Shown here: positions 16,727-25,903 of the stretch, one piece after another
Numbering within the stretch: the stretch's first letter is position 1
How the letters are laid out: each line of letters starts with the position of its first letter
From: Streptomyces sp. ITFR-21
Lineage (GTDB): Bacteria > Actinomycetota > Actinomycetes > Streptomycetales > Streptomycetaceae
Length of the DNA stretch: 64,000 bases
Assembly (NCBI RefSeq): GCF_031844685.1
Contig: NZ_CP134605.1
Location: forward strand, 1,955,501-2,019,500
Direction: 5' to 3'
Notes under the pieces: model-generated
Database searches by the model: none
Told to the model about the DNA's origin: nothing
What the model saw: the letters and a program-made list of their open reading frames with translations, nothing else
Program-made: the position numbers and the translations under genes

Positions 16727-17815
16727 ATGGCAGTGACTCTGGCCGATGTCGCGGCGCGAGCCGGAGTGTCGTCGGCGACCGTCTCCCGAGTCCTCAACGG
16801 CAACTACCCGGTGGCCGGCAGTACCAGGGAACGCGTCCAGCGGGCGGTCGAGGAACTGGACTATGTCGTCAACGGCCAGGCGCGTGCCCTCGCGGCGGCC
16901 ACTTCGGACCTCGTCGGAGTGCTTGTGAACGATGTCGCCGACCCCTTCTTCGGCCTCATCGCCAGCGCGCTCCAAGGTGAGATCGGTGCAGGCGGCGCTC
17001 AGCCGGGCGGCGGCAAACTCGCGGTGGTCTGCAACACGAACGGTTCACCCGCGGCCGAGCTGACCTATCTCACCCTGCTCGAACGACAGCGGGCAGCGGG
17101 AGTGGTGCTCACCGGCGGCGCCGTGGAGAGCGAGGCCCACACGGCGGCGGTCACCGCACGGCTCACCCGGCTGGCCGCCTCCGGCACGCGAATCGTGCTG
17201 TGCGGCCGGCCTCCGCTGGAACCGGCCGACAACTCACTCGGCCTGATGACGATCGCGTTCGACAACCGGGGCGGTGCGCGACGGCTGACCGAGCATCTGC
17301 TGTCCCTGGGCCACCGGCGGATCGGGTACGTCGCCGGTCCGGCCGAACGCAGCACGACCCGTCATCGTCTGGAAGGCCACCGCGACGCGATGGCCGCCCG
17401 CGAGCTGGGACCGGACACCCCCGAGGGAGAGAACGCCGCCCGGTTGACCGTGCACGGCGGCTACGACCGGGCGTCGGGATACGACGCGACACTGGAACTG
17501 CTGCGCAGGGATCAGGCGGTGACGGCGATCGTGGCCGCCAACGACACCGTGGCGCTGGGCGTGTGTGCGGCGCTGCGGGACAGCGGCCTCGGTATTCCGG
17601 GTGACGTGTCGGTGGCGGGCTTCGACGATCTGCCGTTCAGCGTGGACGCGTCACCCGCGCTGACCACGGTCCGCATCCCGTTGCAGGAGGCGGGAGCGCG
17701 GGCGGGCAGGCTGGTGATGGGGCGCCAGGCTCCACCGCCCGGTGGGGTCGTGACGGTCACCACCGAGCTGATGGTCCGCGGGTCGACGGCGCCACCCGCA
17801 CCAGAGCGTCGCTGA
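16727..17815 (+). CDS. LacI-family transcriptional regulator
   Basis: A 362-residue LacI/GalR repressor. The N-terminal helix-turn-helix and hinge are plain: VTLADVAARAGVSSATVSRV, LNGNYPVA, and VEELDYVVNGQARALAA; the effector domain follows (DLVGVLVNDVADPFFG, then FDNRGGARRLTEHLLSLGHR and RIGYVAGP, ending with VSVAGFDDLPFSVDASPALT). GAGGAGG lies upstream of the ATG. It is divergent from the Gfo/DUF993/isomerase operon, with an operator between them, so it most likely represses that operon and releases on a sugar or polyol. The effector is unknown. Confidence 0.92.
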   Translation: MAVTLADVAARAGVSSATVSRVLNGNYPVAGSTRERVQRAVEELDYVVNGQARALAAATSDLVGVLVNDVADPFFGLIASALQGEIGAGGAQPGGGKLAVVCNTNGSPAAELTYLTLLERQRAAGVVLTGGAVESEAHTAAVTARLTRLAASGTRIVLCGRPPLEPADNSLGLMTIAFDNRGGARRLTEHLLSLGHRRIGYVAGPAERSTTRHRLEGHRDAMAARELGPDTPEGENAARLTVHGGYDRASGYDATLELLRRDQAVTAIVAANDTVALGVCAALRDSGLGIPGDVSVAGFDDLPFSVDASPALTTVRIPLQEAGARAGRLVMGRQAPPPGGVVTVTTELMVRGSTAPPAPERR

Positions 17816-18032
17816 AGTTATCCACAGGCTGGAAATTGGTTCTTCCGCCCGGGTGTCGAACCGCCCTACCTTTGACTCAGGAAAGGGAAACAAGGAAGGA
17901 ATCATGACCTTCGGGAAGACTCGCGCGTTCAACCACTATCACACGGGCCCCACCGGGCGCGCCGAAGTGGGGAAAGGACAGGTCGGCCACCGCACGCAGC
18001 TCGGAAAAGTCGGAAAATACGAGGGGGAGATC

Positions 18033-18743
18033 ATGTCCATTTCGCTGGACAAGGTGGAACGGACCGCGCCCGGTCTGATCAGCCTCTACAAGCAGGCCGC
18101 AGTAAGTCTGGACAAGCACCGGCTGTCCGGAGAAAGAGCCACCGTCTACCTGGTGCTCGACCGATCGGGAAGCATGAGGAAATTCTACCGCGACGGTACC
18201 GTCCAGCACCTGGCCGAGCAGACGCTGGGGCTGGCCGCGCACTTCGACGACGACGGCACCGTGCCGCTTGTCTTCTTCTCCGCCGGGGTGGACGGGGTGG
18301 CCGAGGTGTCACTCACGGACTACAGCGGCCGAGTCGGCGAGCTCAACGAGGCATACGGCCATATGGGCCGCACCAACTACGCGGCGGCCATGGAAGCTGT
18401 CATCGACCACTACCGGCGTTTCGGTTCGAGCGCGCCTGCTTTCGTGGTGTTCCAGACCGACGGAGGGCCGAGCAGCAAAAGGGCGGCCGTCGATGTCCTG
18501 TGCAGGGCGTCGCGGCTGCCGGTGTTCTGGCAGCTCATCGGATTCGGCGAGGATGACTTCCGCTTTCTGCGCTGGCTGGACGAACGCCCGGTACCCGCCG
18601 AACGGGTGGTGGACAACGCGGGATTCTTCGCGGCGGGCAGCAACCCACGGGCGATACCCGACAGCCCACTCTACGACTTGTTGACGGCGGAGTTCCCCGA
18701 ATGGCTGGCGGCTGCCAGGGCTCAGAAAATCGTCGCCTGCTGA
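18033..18743 (+). CDS. VWA-domain protein of the TerF/tellurium-resistance-associated type
   Basis: A 236-residue von Willebrand factor A domain protein. The metal-ion-dependent adhesion site is visible as VYLVLDRSGSMRKFYRDGT (DxSxS) with a downstream Thr (GRTNYAAA) and VVFQTDGGPSSK. Related Streptomyces proteins accompany TerD-type genes in stress or metal-ion responses; none is adjacent here. I choose the ATG at 18033, which has GAGGGGGAG ahead of it and matches the usual family N terminus. An in-frame ATG at 17904, also with a good Shine-Dalgarno (AAGGAAGG), would add 43 residues. Confidence 0.85.
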   Translation: MSISLDKVERTAPGLISLYKQAAVSLDKHRLSGERATVYLVLDRSGSMRKFYRDGTVQHLAEQTLGLAAHFDDDGTVPLVFFSAGVDGVAEVSLTDYSGRVGELNEAYGHMGRTNYAAAMEAVIDHYRRFGSSAPAFVVFQTDGGPSSKRAAVDVLCRASRLPVFWQLIGFGEDDFRFLRWLDERPVPAERVVDNAGFFAAGSNPRAIPDSPLYDLLTAEFPEWLAAARAQKIVAC

Positions 18744-18749
18744 TCCCGG

Positions 18750-18789
18750 TTGACCCGATGACCACTCGGTGCCTAGTGTCCGGCGAGTG
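18750..18789 (+). promoter_or_regulatory. Predicted promoter giving a leaderless transcript
   Basis: TTGACC (18750-18755), an 18-base spacer and TAGTGT (18774-18779) resemble a HrdB-type promoter. The first base of the GTG start codon (18787) is 8 bases after the -10 element, so transcription would begin at or next to the start codon. There is no Shine-Dalgarno sequence before this GTG, which fits leaderless translation, common in Streptomyces. Confidence 0.55.
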
Positions 18790-19584
18790 AGATTCGCCTT
18801 TTCCACACTCGGGGTCCCCACGCTGCCCGTCGATGAGGTGGTCCGGCTCGCGTCGGAGTACGGCTACCACGGCGTCGAACTGCGCGCGAGCGATGAAGGT
18901 CCGGTACACACGGGCCTGACGGCCGGCGAACGCTCCCGGGTGGCTCGGCAGTTCGCAAAGGCGGGGGTGGAGATCCTCACGGTGGCCGCCTACGCCAAGG
19001 TGGCCGCCCCGGGAGACGACGATCCGGTGCTGGACGAGATCGGCGCGGCGATGAAGCTTGCCGCCGACCTGGGTGCCCCGTTCGTACGCGTCTTCCCCGG
19101 GGGCGGGGATCTGACGGCAGCGGAGGCGGACGGGGTCGCGGCGCGGCGGCTGGCGGCAGCGGCGCCTGTCGCCGGGGACCTCGGAGTACGGGTGCTGCTG
19201 GAGACGCACGACTCACACCGCGGCGGCGCCGATGTCGCAAGGGTGCTGGGCCTGGTGGGGCACCATGCGGCCGGGGCGATCTGGGACGTGATGCACACCT
19301 GGCTGGCCGAGGAGCAGCCGTCGGCGACCTACCCGGTGCTCGCCCCCTACCTGGGCTACGTACAGGTGAAGGACATCGCTTCCGCCACCGATACGACACC
19401 CTTGCCGCTGGGGGCGGGGGTACTCCCGCTGGCGGAGACCATTGAGGTGCTCAGCCGGGCCGAATGGGAGGGCTGGTTGTGCTGGGAGTACGAGAAGCGC
19501 TGGTATGACGAGGCGGCTGAGCTGCCGGGCCTGCTGGAGGCCGGTCGGGAGCATCTGGCGCGGCTGCTGGTCGAGTCGGCCTGA
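18787..19584 (+). CDS. Sugar phosphate isomerase/epimerase family (TIM barrel) protein
   Basis: A 265-residue xylose-isomerase-like TIM barrel, similar in type to but different in sequence from the one at 13272. It begins VRFAFSTLGVPTLPVDEVVR, followed by GYHGVELRASDEGPVHTGLT, APFVRVFPGG, VLLETHDSHRGGADVARVLG (metal-binding Glu) and AGAIWDVMHTWL, with VQVKDIASAT and WEGWLCWEYEKRWY towards the end. The GTG at 18787 is preferred over the upstream ORF start because it opens the first beta strand and fits the promoter just before it. It is probably a monocistronic sugar-metabolism gene; the substrate is unknown. Confidence 0.83.
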   Translation: MRFAFSTLGVPTLPVDEVVRLASEYGYHGVELRASDEGPVHTGLTAGERSRVARQFAKAGVEILTVAAYAKVAAPGDDDPVLDEIGAAMKLAADLGAPFVRVFPGGGDLTAAEADGVAARRLAAAAPVAGDLGVRVLLETHDSHRGGADVARVLGLVGHHAAGAIWDVMHTWLAEEQPSATYPVLAPYLGYVQVKDIASATDTTPLPLGAGVLPLAETIEVLSRAEWEGWLCWEYEKRWYDEAAELPGLLEAGREHLARLLVESA

Positions 19585-19809
19585 ACGCGGCGGCAGGTCG
19601 TCGCGTCGAGGCGGGCGGTGTGGACACCTGTCTGCCGGTGGAGCTGTTGACCGGCGGGGCCTGCTCGGCCGCGAGGACGGCCGACACGAAGCGGGCCCGG
19701 AAGCGGGTTGCCGCCCGAGCGGGGGTCGGGCGCTGATGATCGGCACATGCGTTCAGCGAACCCGGACAGCCGGGCGGAACCAGCCGGAGAGCACGGCCGT
19801 CCCATCGGC

Positions 19810-20340
19810 ATGATGAGAGTGGACTTGCGGAAAGTTCTCCTGGCCGTGCTGCTGGCCGCGTCGCTGACCGCACTCGCCGTCGGGTGCGGGGAGCAGTCGC
19901 GGGCTGGAGACGTCCCGGACGATCGGCCGGCAGCCAGTACGTCGCCTTCGTCGAGCCCTTCCGGCGGTACGACGATCGCAAGCCGGGTCGTGTACTTCTC
20001 GTCGTCGGCGCCGTCGACTTTCGGAGCCCATGCGGTGGTGCACAACCTGGATGAGCTCAGCCGGTACGCCCAGCAGGCGACGGCGGGACACCTCGAGACG
20101 GCAGCGGAGATCACAGCCGCCGGGAAGGGTACGGACTTCTCACAGAACGTGCTGGTGGGATGGACGGCGACGACGGGGTGCAGCGCGGCGACCGCGGCGG
20201 CGCTGGAGGCATCGGGCGATCGGCTGTCGCTGCGGGTGAGCCAGCCGGAGCCGCCGCCGGAGTGCCTGCGGGCGTTCTGGGTGACGGTGGTGTTCGAGGT
20301 GCCCAAGGAGCGGATGCCGCAGCAGCCCGTTTTCGGTTGA
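19810..20340 (+). CDS. Putative lipoprotein of unknown function
   Basis: A 176-residue secreted protein. MRVDLRKVLLAVLLAASLTA is a signal peptide ending in a lipobox-like LAVGC; the mature N terminus is a Ser/Pro/Thr linker, followed by a small domain containing AVVHNLDELSRYAQ and FSQNVLVGWTATTGC. The domain vaguely recalls PrcB-like small periplasmic domains, but I would not assign a function. The start is ATG 19810 or 19813, chosen for the signal peptide; an ATG at 19747 would give an implausibly long n-region. It lies 157 bp before the GH3 remnant on the same strand. Confidence 0.65.
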   Translation: MMRVDLRKVLLAVLLAASLTALAVGCGEQSRAGDVPDDRPAASTSPSSSPSGGTTIASRVVYFSSSAPSTFGAHAVVHNLDELSRYAQQATAGHLETAAEITAAGKGTDFSQNVLVGWTATTGCSAATAAALEASGDRLSLRVSQPEPPPECLRAFWVTVVFEVPKERMPQQPVFG

Positions 20341-20497
20341 CGGGAGGCCGGGGGACTGGACAGCTCGAAGAGGCGGTAGACGGCGGGTGACCGTTCGACC
20401 GTTGGCATTGGCTGGTGGAGACTTGCCGGCTGACCGTTCGGGTCGGGAATATTCCCGCAGCGTGCGTGCCCTCTCCTGCGTCCGGAAGGGGTTCGTC

Positions 20498-21932
20498 GTG
20501 CACCGCCACCCAGCCCGTCGTACCGTCCTTGCCACCGCCGCGGCCACCTCAGCCGTGTTCGCGAGCGGTATCCCTTCGACTGCCGCACGGAGCGGGGTCC
20601 GCCCACGGCCGCCGACCGCCGGCGGCTGCAGGCTGTCATCAGGCGGATGAGCCGGGAGGAGGAGGTCTGCCGGCCGTTCGTGGTGCGGGTGTACGGGAGA
20701 TCGGCGACCGATCCCGATCCCGCCGACGTGGCCGCCGACCAGCCCGAGATCGAGGTCTCCAGCGCGATGACCTGTTCGCCGACTACCACGTCGGCGGCAT
20801 CGTCTACTTCGCCTGGGCGCACAACACCCCGTATCCCCGTCAGATCACCGATCCACCCAACGGCATCCAGCGGGCGAGGCTGCGGCACGGCACTCCGATC
20901 CCACTGCTGATCTCCATCGACCAGGAGCAGGGCGACCGTCGCGCGGATCGGTGCACCGGCGACGCTCTTTGCCGGCGGGATGGCGCTGGGCGCGGACGGC
21001 AACACCCGGGACGCCGTACGGCGTCCCGGGTCGTCGGCACCGGACGCGCCGCGAAGGGTGCCAACCAGAACTACTCCCCCGTCTGCGGCGTCAACGTCAT
21101 TTCGGCCGACCCGGTCATCGGCGTACGGTCGTTCGGCGCCGGTCCGGAGGCCGTCGCCGCTCTTGCAGCAGCTCAGGTGGTGGGCTGCCGGATGTCGCCT
21201 TCCGGGTGGTTTTGGACTCGGTGAAGTCGGGTGAGCTGACTGAGGCACGGATCGACGTCTCGCTGACCCGGGTCCTCGGGCTGAAACTCCGCGGGGCCCT
21301 GTTCCGCGATCCGTTCGTCGCCCGTGCAGGGGTGCAGCAAGCGGTAGGCGCCCGTTCGCACCTCGCGACAGCCGACCTGATCAGCGAGCGCGGCTTCACT
21401 CTGCTCACCAACAGCGGGTGCTGCCCCTCCCCTGCCGAGCGCACCGGCAGGTACGGCGGTCGGTGCCGATCCGGTCGCGCCGACGGGCACCGGCAGCCCA
21501 CCGACCGCCGTCCTGGAGCGGGCGCGCACCGAACTCGGCTGCCCGACGCGGGCGCTGTCCTCCGGTAGCGAGTCGAGCCAAGCCGGGCCGGGATCGACCG
21601 GGCGGTGGCCGCGGCCCGGGGCAAGGGCGCGGTGGTGGTCACCACCTGTGAGTCAACGGCGGGGCGCCTGAGCGGATCGCCCTGGTCGAGGCATCGACTG
21701 CCACCCGGACTCCTGTGGTCCGGCCGGCGATCCGCGATCCGTACTACGTCGCCTGGCTGCCGACAGTGGCGGCGGCGCCGGCTGCTTGAGGCTGGACCGA
21801 TGTGTCGCTGCGCGCCGCCGCCCGGTCATCGCGGGCAAGTCGTCCCGGGCTGGCCGGCGGCCCGTTGCGGTCCCCCGCGCGGACGCCCCGGCCGCCGTGC
21901 TGTTTCCGACCGGCCACGGCCTGCGCTGCTGA
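20498..21932 (+). pseudogene. Decayed GH3 beta-N-acetylhexosaminidase-like gene
   Basis: A glycoside hydrolase family 3 gene broken by at least five frameshifts and one in-frame stop. Pieces occur in order across all three frames. They are a Tat-like signal (VHRHPARRTVLATAAATSA, GTG 20498 after GGAAGGGG), then MSREEEVCRPFVVRVYGRS and DYHVGGIVYFAWAHNT, then TPIPLLISIDQEQG (substrate-binding region), NQNYSPVCGVNV and NPVIGVRSFG-like sequence. A C-terminal part follows with VRPAIRDPYYVAWLPTVAA, a stop, SWTDV-like residues and AVLFPTGHGLRC. Intact homologues run about 600 residues and are exported lipoproteins or Tat substrates for chitin or muropeptide turnover. No functional product is expected. 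Confidence 0.85.
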
Positions 21933-21951
21933 CCTCCGGCGGCCGGTCCGG

Positions 21952-24900
21952 TCAGGCTGCGGCCCGCAACTCGCCGGTGAAAGTCCGCCATAGCTCGGCG
22001 TAGCGGCCGTCGCGGGCCAGCAGTGCCTCGTGCGTGCCGTCCTCGATCACCCGTCCGTGGTCGAGGACCACCACACGGTCCGCGCGGGCGGCGGTGCTGA
22101 GCCGGTGGGCGACCACCAGGGTCGTACGCCGTATGGTGAGCCGGTCGGCGGCCTGGTTGACCAGCCCTTCGCTTGCCAGGTCGAGGGCGGCCGTGGCCTC
22201 GTCCAGCAGCAGGACGGCCGGATCGACCAGCTCGGCCCTTGCCAGGGCGATCAGCTGCCGTTGCCCGGCGGACAGGTTGCGGCCCCGCTCGGCGACTTCG
22301 TGCAGATAGCCGCCCTCCAGGGTGGCGATCATCGCGTCGGCGCCCACCGCGCGGGCCGCGGCCTCCACCTCGGCGTCGGTGGCGTCCATCCGCCCGTAGG
22401 CGATGGCGTCGCGTACGGTGCCCGCGAAGAGGAAGGGCTCCTGCGGGACGACTCCGAGTTGTCCGCGGTAGGCGGTGAGGTCGAGGTCGCGGATGTCGGC
22501 GCCGTCCACCAGGACCGCGCCGCCTGTCGGGTCGTAGAACCGCGCCACCATCTTGACCAGGGTGGACTTGCCCGCGCCGGTCTCGCCGACGAAGGCCACG
22601 GTCTGGCCGGCGGGGATCCGCAGAGAGACGCCGGCCAGTGCCTCGGCGCCTTCCGCGTCGGCGCCTCCGTAGCGGAAGTGCACATCGCGGAAGGCGATCT
22701 CGCCGCGCAGCCGGGCTACCGACCGCGGTTCGGCGGCGGCTGGCACGGTGGTGCGCTCACGCAGCAACTCACCGATCCGGCTCAGTGAGACGGTTGCCTG
22801 CTGGTAGCCGTCGAAGACCTGGGAGAGCTGCTGCACCGGTGAGAAGAAGAGGTCGATGTAAAGCAGGTACGCGACCAGGGCGCCCGCGGTCAAAGTGCCG
22901 TCGGTGACCCGGTGCGCGCCGACGGCCAGCACCAGCGCCGCCGCGACGCTGGACAGGAACTGGACGAAGGGGAAGTAGACGGACAGCAGGAACTGACCGT
23001 GGACCCTGGCCTTGCGGTACTCGTCGCTGCGCCGCAGGAAGCGGGCCGACCCGCGCCGTTCGCCGTGGAACGCCTGTACGACACGGAGACCGGCGACGTG
23101 TTCCTGCAAATCGGCGTTGATGACGGAGACGCGTTCACGGGCCAGTTCGTACGCCTTCTTGGACTTGCGGCGGAAGATCCAGGTGCAGACCACCAGTAGC
23201 GGCAGGGTGGCGAAGACCATCAGCGCCAGCTCCACGTCGAGGGCGAGCAACGCGACGAGGATGCCGAGAAAGGTGAGCACGCTGACGAGTGCGGTGACGA
23301 GGCCGGTCTGCAGGAACGTGGACAACGCGTCGACGTCCGTGGTCATCCGGGTCATGATCCGGCCGGTCAGCTCGCGTTCGTAGAAGTCGAGCCCGAGGCG
23401 GTGCAGGTGGGCGAAGATCTTCACCCGCAGGGTGTACAGGACACGTTCGCCGGTGCGGCCGGTCAGCAGCGTCGAGCCCCACTCGGCGAACCACTGGGTG
23501 ATCACCAGCGCCAGGCCGAGCAGCGATGCGCCCCATACCGCACCCAGCTCCGCCTGCCGAACGCCGGCGTCGATGCCGTGCCGGATCAGGATCGGCAGCA
23601 CCAGTCCGGCGACCGCGTCGACCGCGACCAGCAGCAGGCTCAGCAGCAGCGGGGTGCGGAATCCGCTCAGCAGGCCGCGCAGGCCGAAGGCGGGGTCGGC
23701 GGCCCTGGCCTGTTCCTCGTCGACGTCGGGAGTGTCGAGCGCGGGCGGCAGCGAGGCCACATCGGCGAGCAGTTCGGGGGTGGCGGGCATACCGGACACG
23801 GCGCCCGCTATAACCCCGCGAGCCGCGGGACGCACGACAGGTGACGGCGCGATGCCCGGCGTACCGGAACCGTCCGCGTCGACCCCGCGCCGGTCGGCCG
23901 GCCACAGCTCGGGGGTGATCCCGGGGACGTCCGCTTCCTCCGGATCGGCTGCGGCGGCCAGGGCCACCGGGTCCGCTTCCGCGATGTCCGCGCCGAGGGC
24001 GTCGGGGTCGGTGAGCAGCGCGCGGTAGAGGGCGCTGCGGCCCTCCAGTTCCTCATGGGTGCCCACGTCGGCGAGCCGTCCGGCGTCCAGGACGGCGATC
24101 CGGTCGGCGAGTGCGAGCGTGGACCGGCGATGGGCGATCAGCAGGGTCGTACGGCCGCGCGTCACCTCACGCAGCGCGTCGAAGATCTCGGCTTCCACCC
24201 GGGCGTCGATCGCGGAGGTGGCGTCGTCGAGCAGCAGCAGTCGCGGGTCGGTGAGAATCGCGCGGGCCAGAGCGACCCGCTGCCGCTGGCCGCCGGAAAG
24301 AGTGAGTCCCTTCTCGCCGACCACGGTGTCGTACCCGTCCGGCAGCGCGCTGATGAATTCGTGGGCCTGAGCGGCCCGGGTGGCGGCGACGACCTCCTCG
24401 TCGGAGGCTTCGGGGTGGCCGTAGGCGATGTTGGCGCGGACGGTGTCGGAGAACAGGAAACTCTCCTCGGGCACCAGACCGATCACCGATCGCAGCGACG
24501 CGAAGGTCAGCTCCCGGACGTCGGTGCCGCCGATCCGCACCGAGCCGCCGGTCACGTCGTAGAAGCGGGGCAGCAGCAGGGAGACGGTGGACTTGCCGGA
24601 GCCCGAGGAACCGACGACGGCGATGGTTTCGCCCGGCGCGACGTGCAGGTCGAAGCCGTCGAGGACGGGCCGTTCCTCGGTGTACCCGAAGGTCACCTGG
24701 TCGAAGTCGATGGTGGTGGGCACGTCGGCCGGAAGCGTGCCCGTGCCCTCTTCGAGAGTAGGTTCGGTGTCGATGAGTTCGAAAACGCGTTCGACACCAG
24801 CTCGGGCCTGCTGACCGACCGTCAGCATCGTGGTGAGCATCCGGACCGGACCGGTGAGCTGCGCGAGGTACGTGGAGAAGGCGACGAAGGTGCCCAGGGT

Positions 24901-25728
24901 GATCTGGCCCCGGGTGGCCATCCAGCCACCGAGCGCCAGCATGCCGATCTGGCCGAGGGAGGGCACTGCCTGGAGTGCCGGGGTGTAGCGGGCGCTGAGC
25001 CGGACGGTACGCAGCCGACCGGCGAACAGCCGGCGGCTGACCGTCTCCAGTTTGCCCATTTCCTGCTGCTCCTGTCCGAAGCCCTTGACCACGCGGACGC
25101 CGGTGACGGATCCGTCGACGATGCCCGCGACGGCGGCGGCCTGCCCTTGGGCGTACCAGGTGGCGGGGAACAGGCGGCGCCGGGACCGGTTGGCGATGAA
25201 CCACAGGGCCGGGGCGACGGCCAGCGCGACCAGGGTGAGCAGCGGGGAGAGGGCCAGCATCACGACGAGTGAGAGCAGGAAGAGCAGCAGGTTGCCGATA
25301 GTCACCGGCAGCATGAAGAGCAGGCCCTGGACGAGTTGGAGGTCGCTGGTAGCCCGGCCGACGACTTGGCCGGTGCTCAGCTCGTCCTGCCGGCGGCCGT
25401 CGAGCCGCATGATGGAGCGGAACATGTCGTTGCGCAGGTCGTGCTGGACGTCGAGCGCGAGCCGGCCACCGTAGTAGCGGCGAACGTATGCCAGCACGTA
25501 GACCACGAGCGCGGCGGCGATCAGGGCCAGCGACCAGGGCAGCAGCGGCTTGTCCTGCTTGACGATCACGTCGTCGATGATCAGCTTGGGAACCAGCGGA
25601 ACCAGGGCGGTGACGGCCATGCCGGCCAGTGAGGCGCCGAACGCGAGCAGCACTCCGCGTTTGTACTGCCAGCCGTACGCCGTCAGCCGCCGGAGCCAGC
25701 CCTGCCGCGGATCGTCCTTCGCCCTCAT
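21952..25728 (-). CDS. Fused double-cassette ABC exporter (TMD-NBD-TMD-NBD)
   Basis: A 1258-residue protein that contains both halves of a heterodimer-type ABC exporter in one chain. NBD1: Walker A GSSGSGKST near residue 376, signature LSGGQRQRVALARA near 478, Walker B LLLLDDATSAID near 498. NBD2: Walker A GETGAGKST near 1052, signature LSAGQRQLIALARA near 1153, Walker B LLLDEATAALD near 1176. The two six-helix membrane domains precede the NBDs, and a Pro/Ala-rich linker joins the halves near residue 620. NBD1 has Asp where the catalytic Glu belongs and NBD2 has LSAGQ rather than LSGGQ, so one of the two ATP sites is degenerate. The ATG at 25728 has GGGGAGGAC ahead of it. Drug or lipid efflux is likely; the cargo is unknown. 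Confidence 0.92.
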   Translation of the reverse strand: MRAKDDPRQGWLRRLTAYGWQYKRGVLLAFGASLAGMAVTALVPLVPKLIIDDVIVKQDKPLLPWSLALIAAALVVYVLAYVRRYYGGRLALDVQHDLRNDMFRSIMRLDGRRQDELSTGQVVGRATSDLQLVQGLLFMLPVTIGNLLLFLLSLVVMLALSPLLTLVALAVAPALWFIANRSRRRLFPATWYAQGQAAAVAGIVDGSVTGVRVVKGFGQEQQEMGKLETVSRRLFAGRLRTVRLSARYTPALQAVPSLGQIGMLALGGWMATRGQITLGTFVAFSTYLAQLTGPVRMLTTMLTVGQQARAGVERVFELIDTEPTLEEGTGTLPADVPTTIDFDQVTFGYTEERPVLDGFDLHVAPGETIAVVGSSGSGKSTVSLLLPRFYDVTGGSVRIGGTDVRELTFASLRSVIGLVPEESFLFSDTVRANIAYGHPEASDEEVVAATRAAQAHEFISALPDGYDTVVGEKGLTLSGGQRQRVALARAILTDPRLLLLDDATSAIDARVEAEIFDALREVTRGRTTLLIAHRRSTLALADRIAVLDAGRLADVGTHEELEGRSALYRALLTDPDALGADIAEADPVALAAAADPEEADVPGITPELWPADRRGVDADGSGTPGIAPSPVVRPAARGVIAGAVSGMPATPELLADVASLPPALDTPDVDEEQARAADPAFGLRGLLSGFRTPLLLSLLLVAVDAVAGLVLPILIRHGIDAGVRQAELGAVWGASLLGLALVITQWFAEWGSTLLTGRTGERVLYTLRVKIFAHLHRLGLDFYERELTGRIMTRMTTDVDALSTFLQTGLVTALVSVLTFLGILVALLALDVELALMVFATLPLLVVCTWIFRRKSKKAYELARERVSVINADLQEHVAGLRVVQAFHGERRGSARFLRRSDEYRKARVHGQFLLSVYFPFVQFLSSVAAALVLAVGAHRVTDGTLTAGALVAYLLYIDLFFSPVQQLSQVFDGYQQATVSLSRIGELLRERTTVPAAAEPRSVARLRGEIAFRDVHFRYGGADAEGAEALAGVSLRIPAGQTVAFVGETGAGKSTLVKMVARFYDPTGGAVLVDGADIRDLDLTAYRGQLGVVPQEPFLFAGTVRDAIAYGRMDATDAEVEAAARAVGADAMIATLEGGYLHEVAERGRNLSAGQRQLIALARAELVDPAVLLLDEATAALDLASEGLVNQAADRLTIRRTTLVVAHRLSTAARADRVVVLDHGRVIEDGTHEALLARDGRYAELWRTFTGELRAAA

Positions 25729-25903
25729 CGCGCGGTCCTCCCCACCGGTCATCGGGCGGCCGTGGTCGGCCGCCCGTGTCACCGCTCATCCGTTTCCGCC
25801 CGAGGCTGCAACGCGCCAGGCTGCGCGTTTCATCCTCCCGCAACAATTGAAACGATGGAGGTCGTACAGGAGTGCGACCGTGGGTGTAGCTCGTTCGGGT
25901 GAT

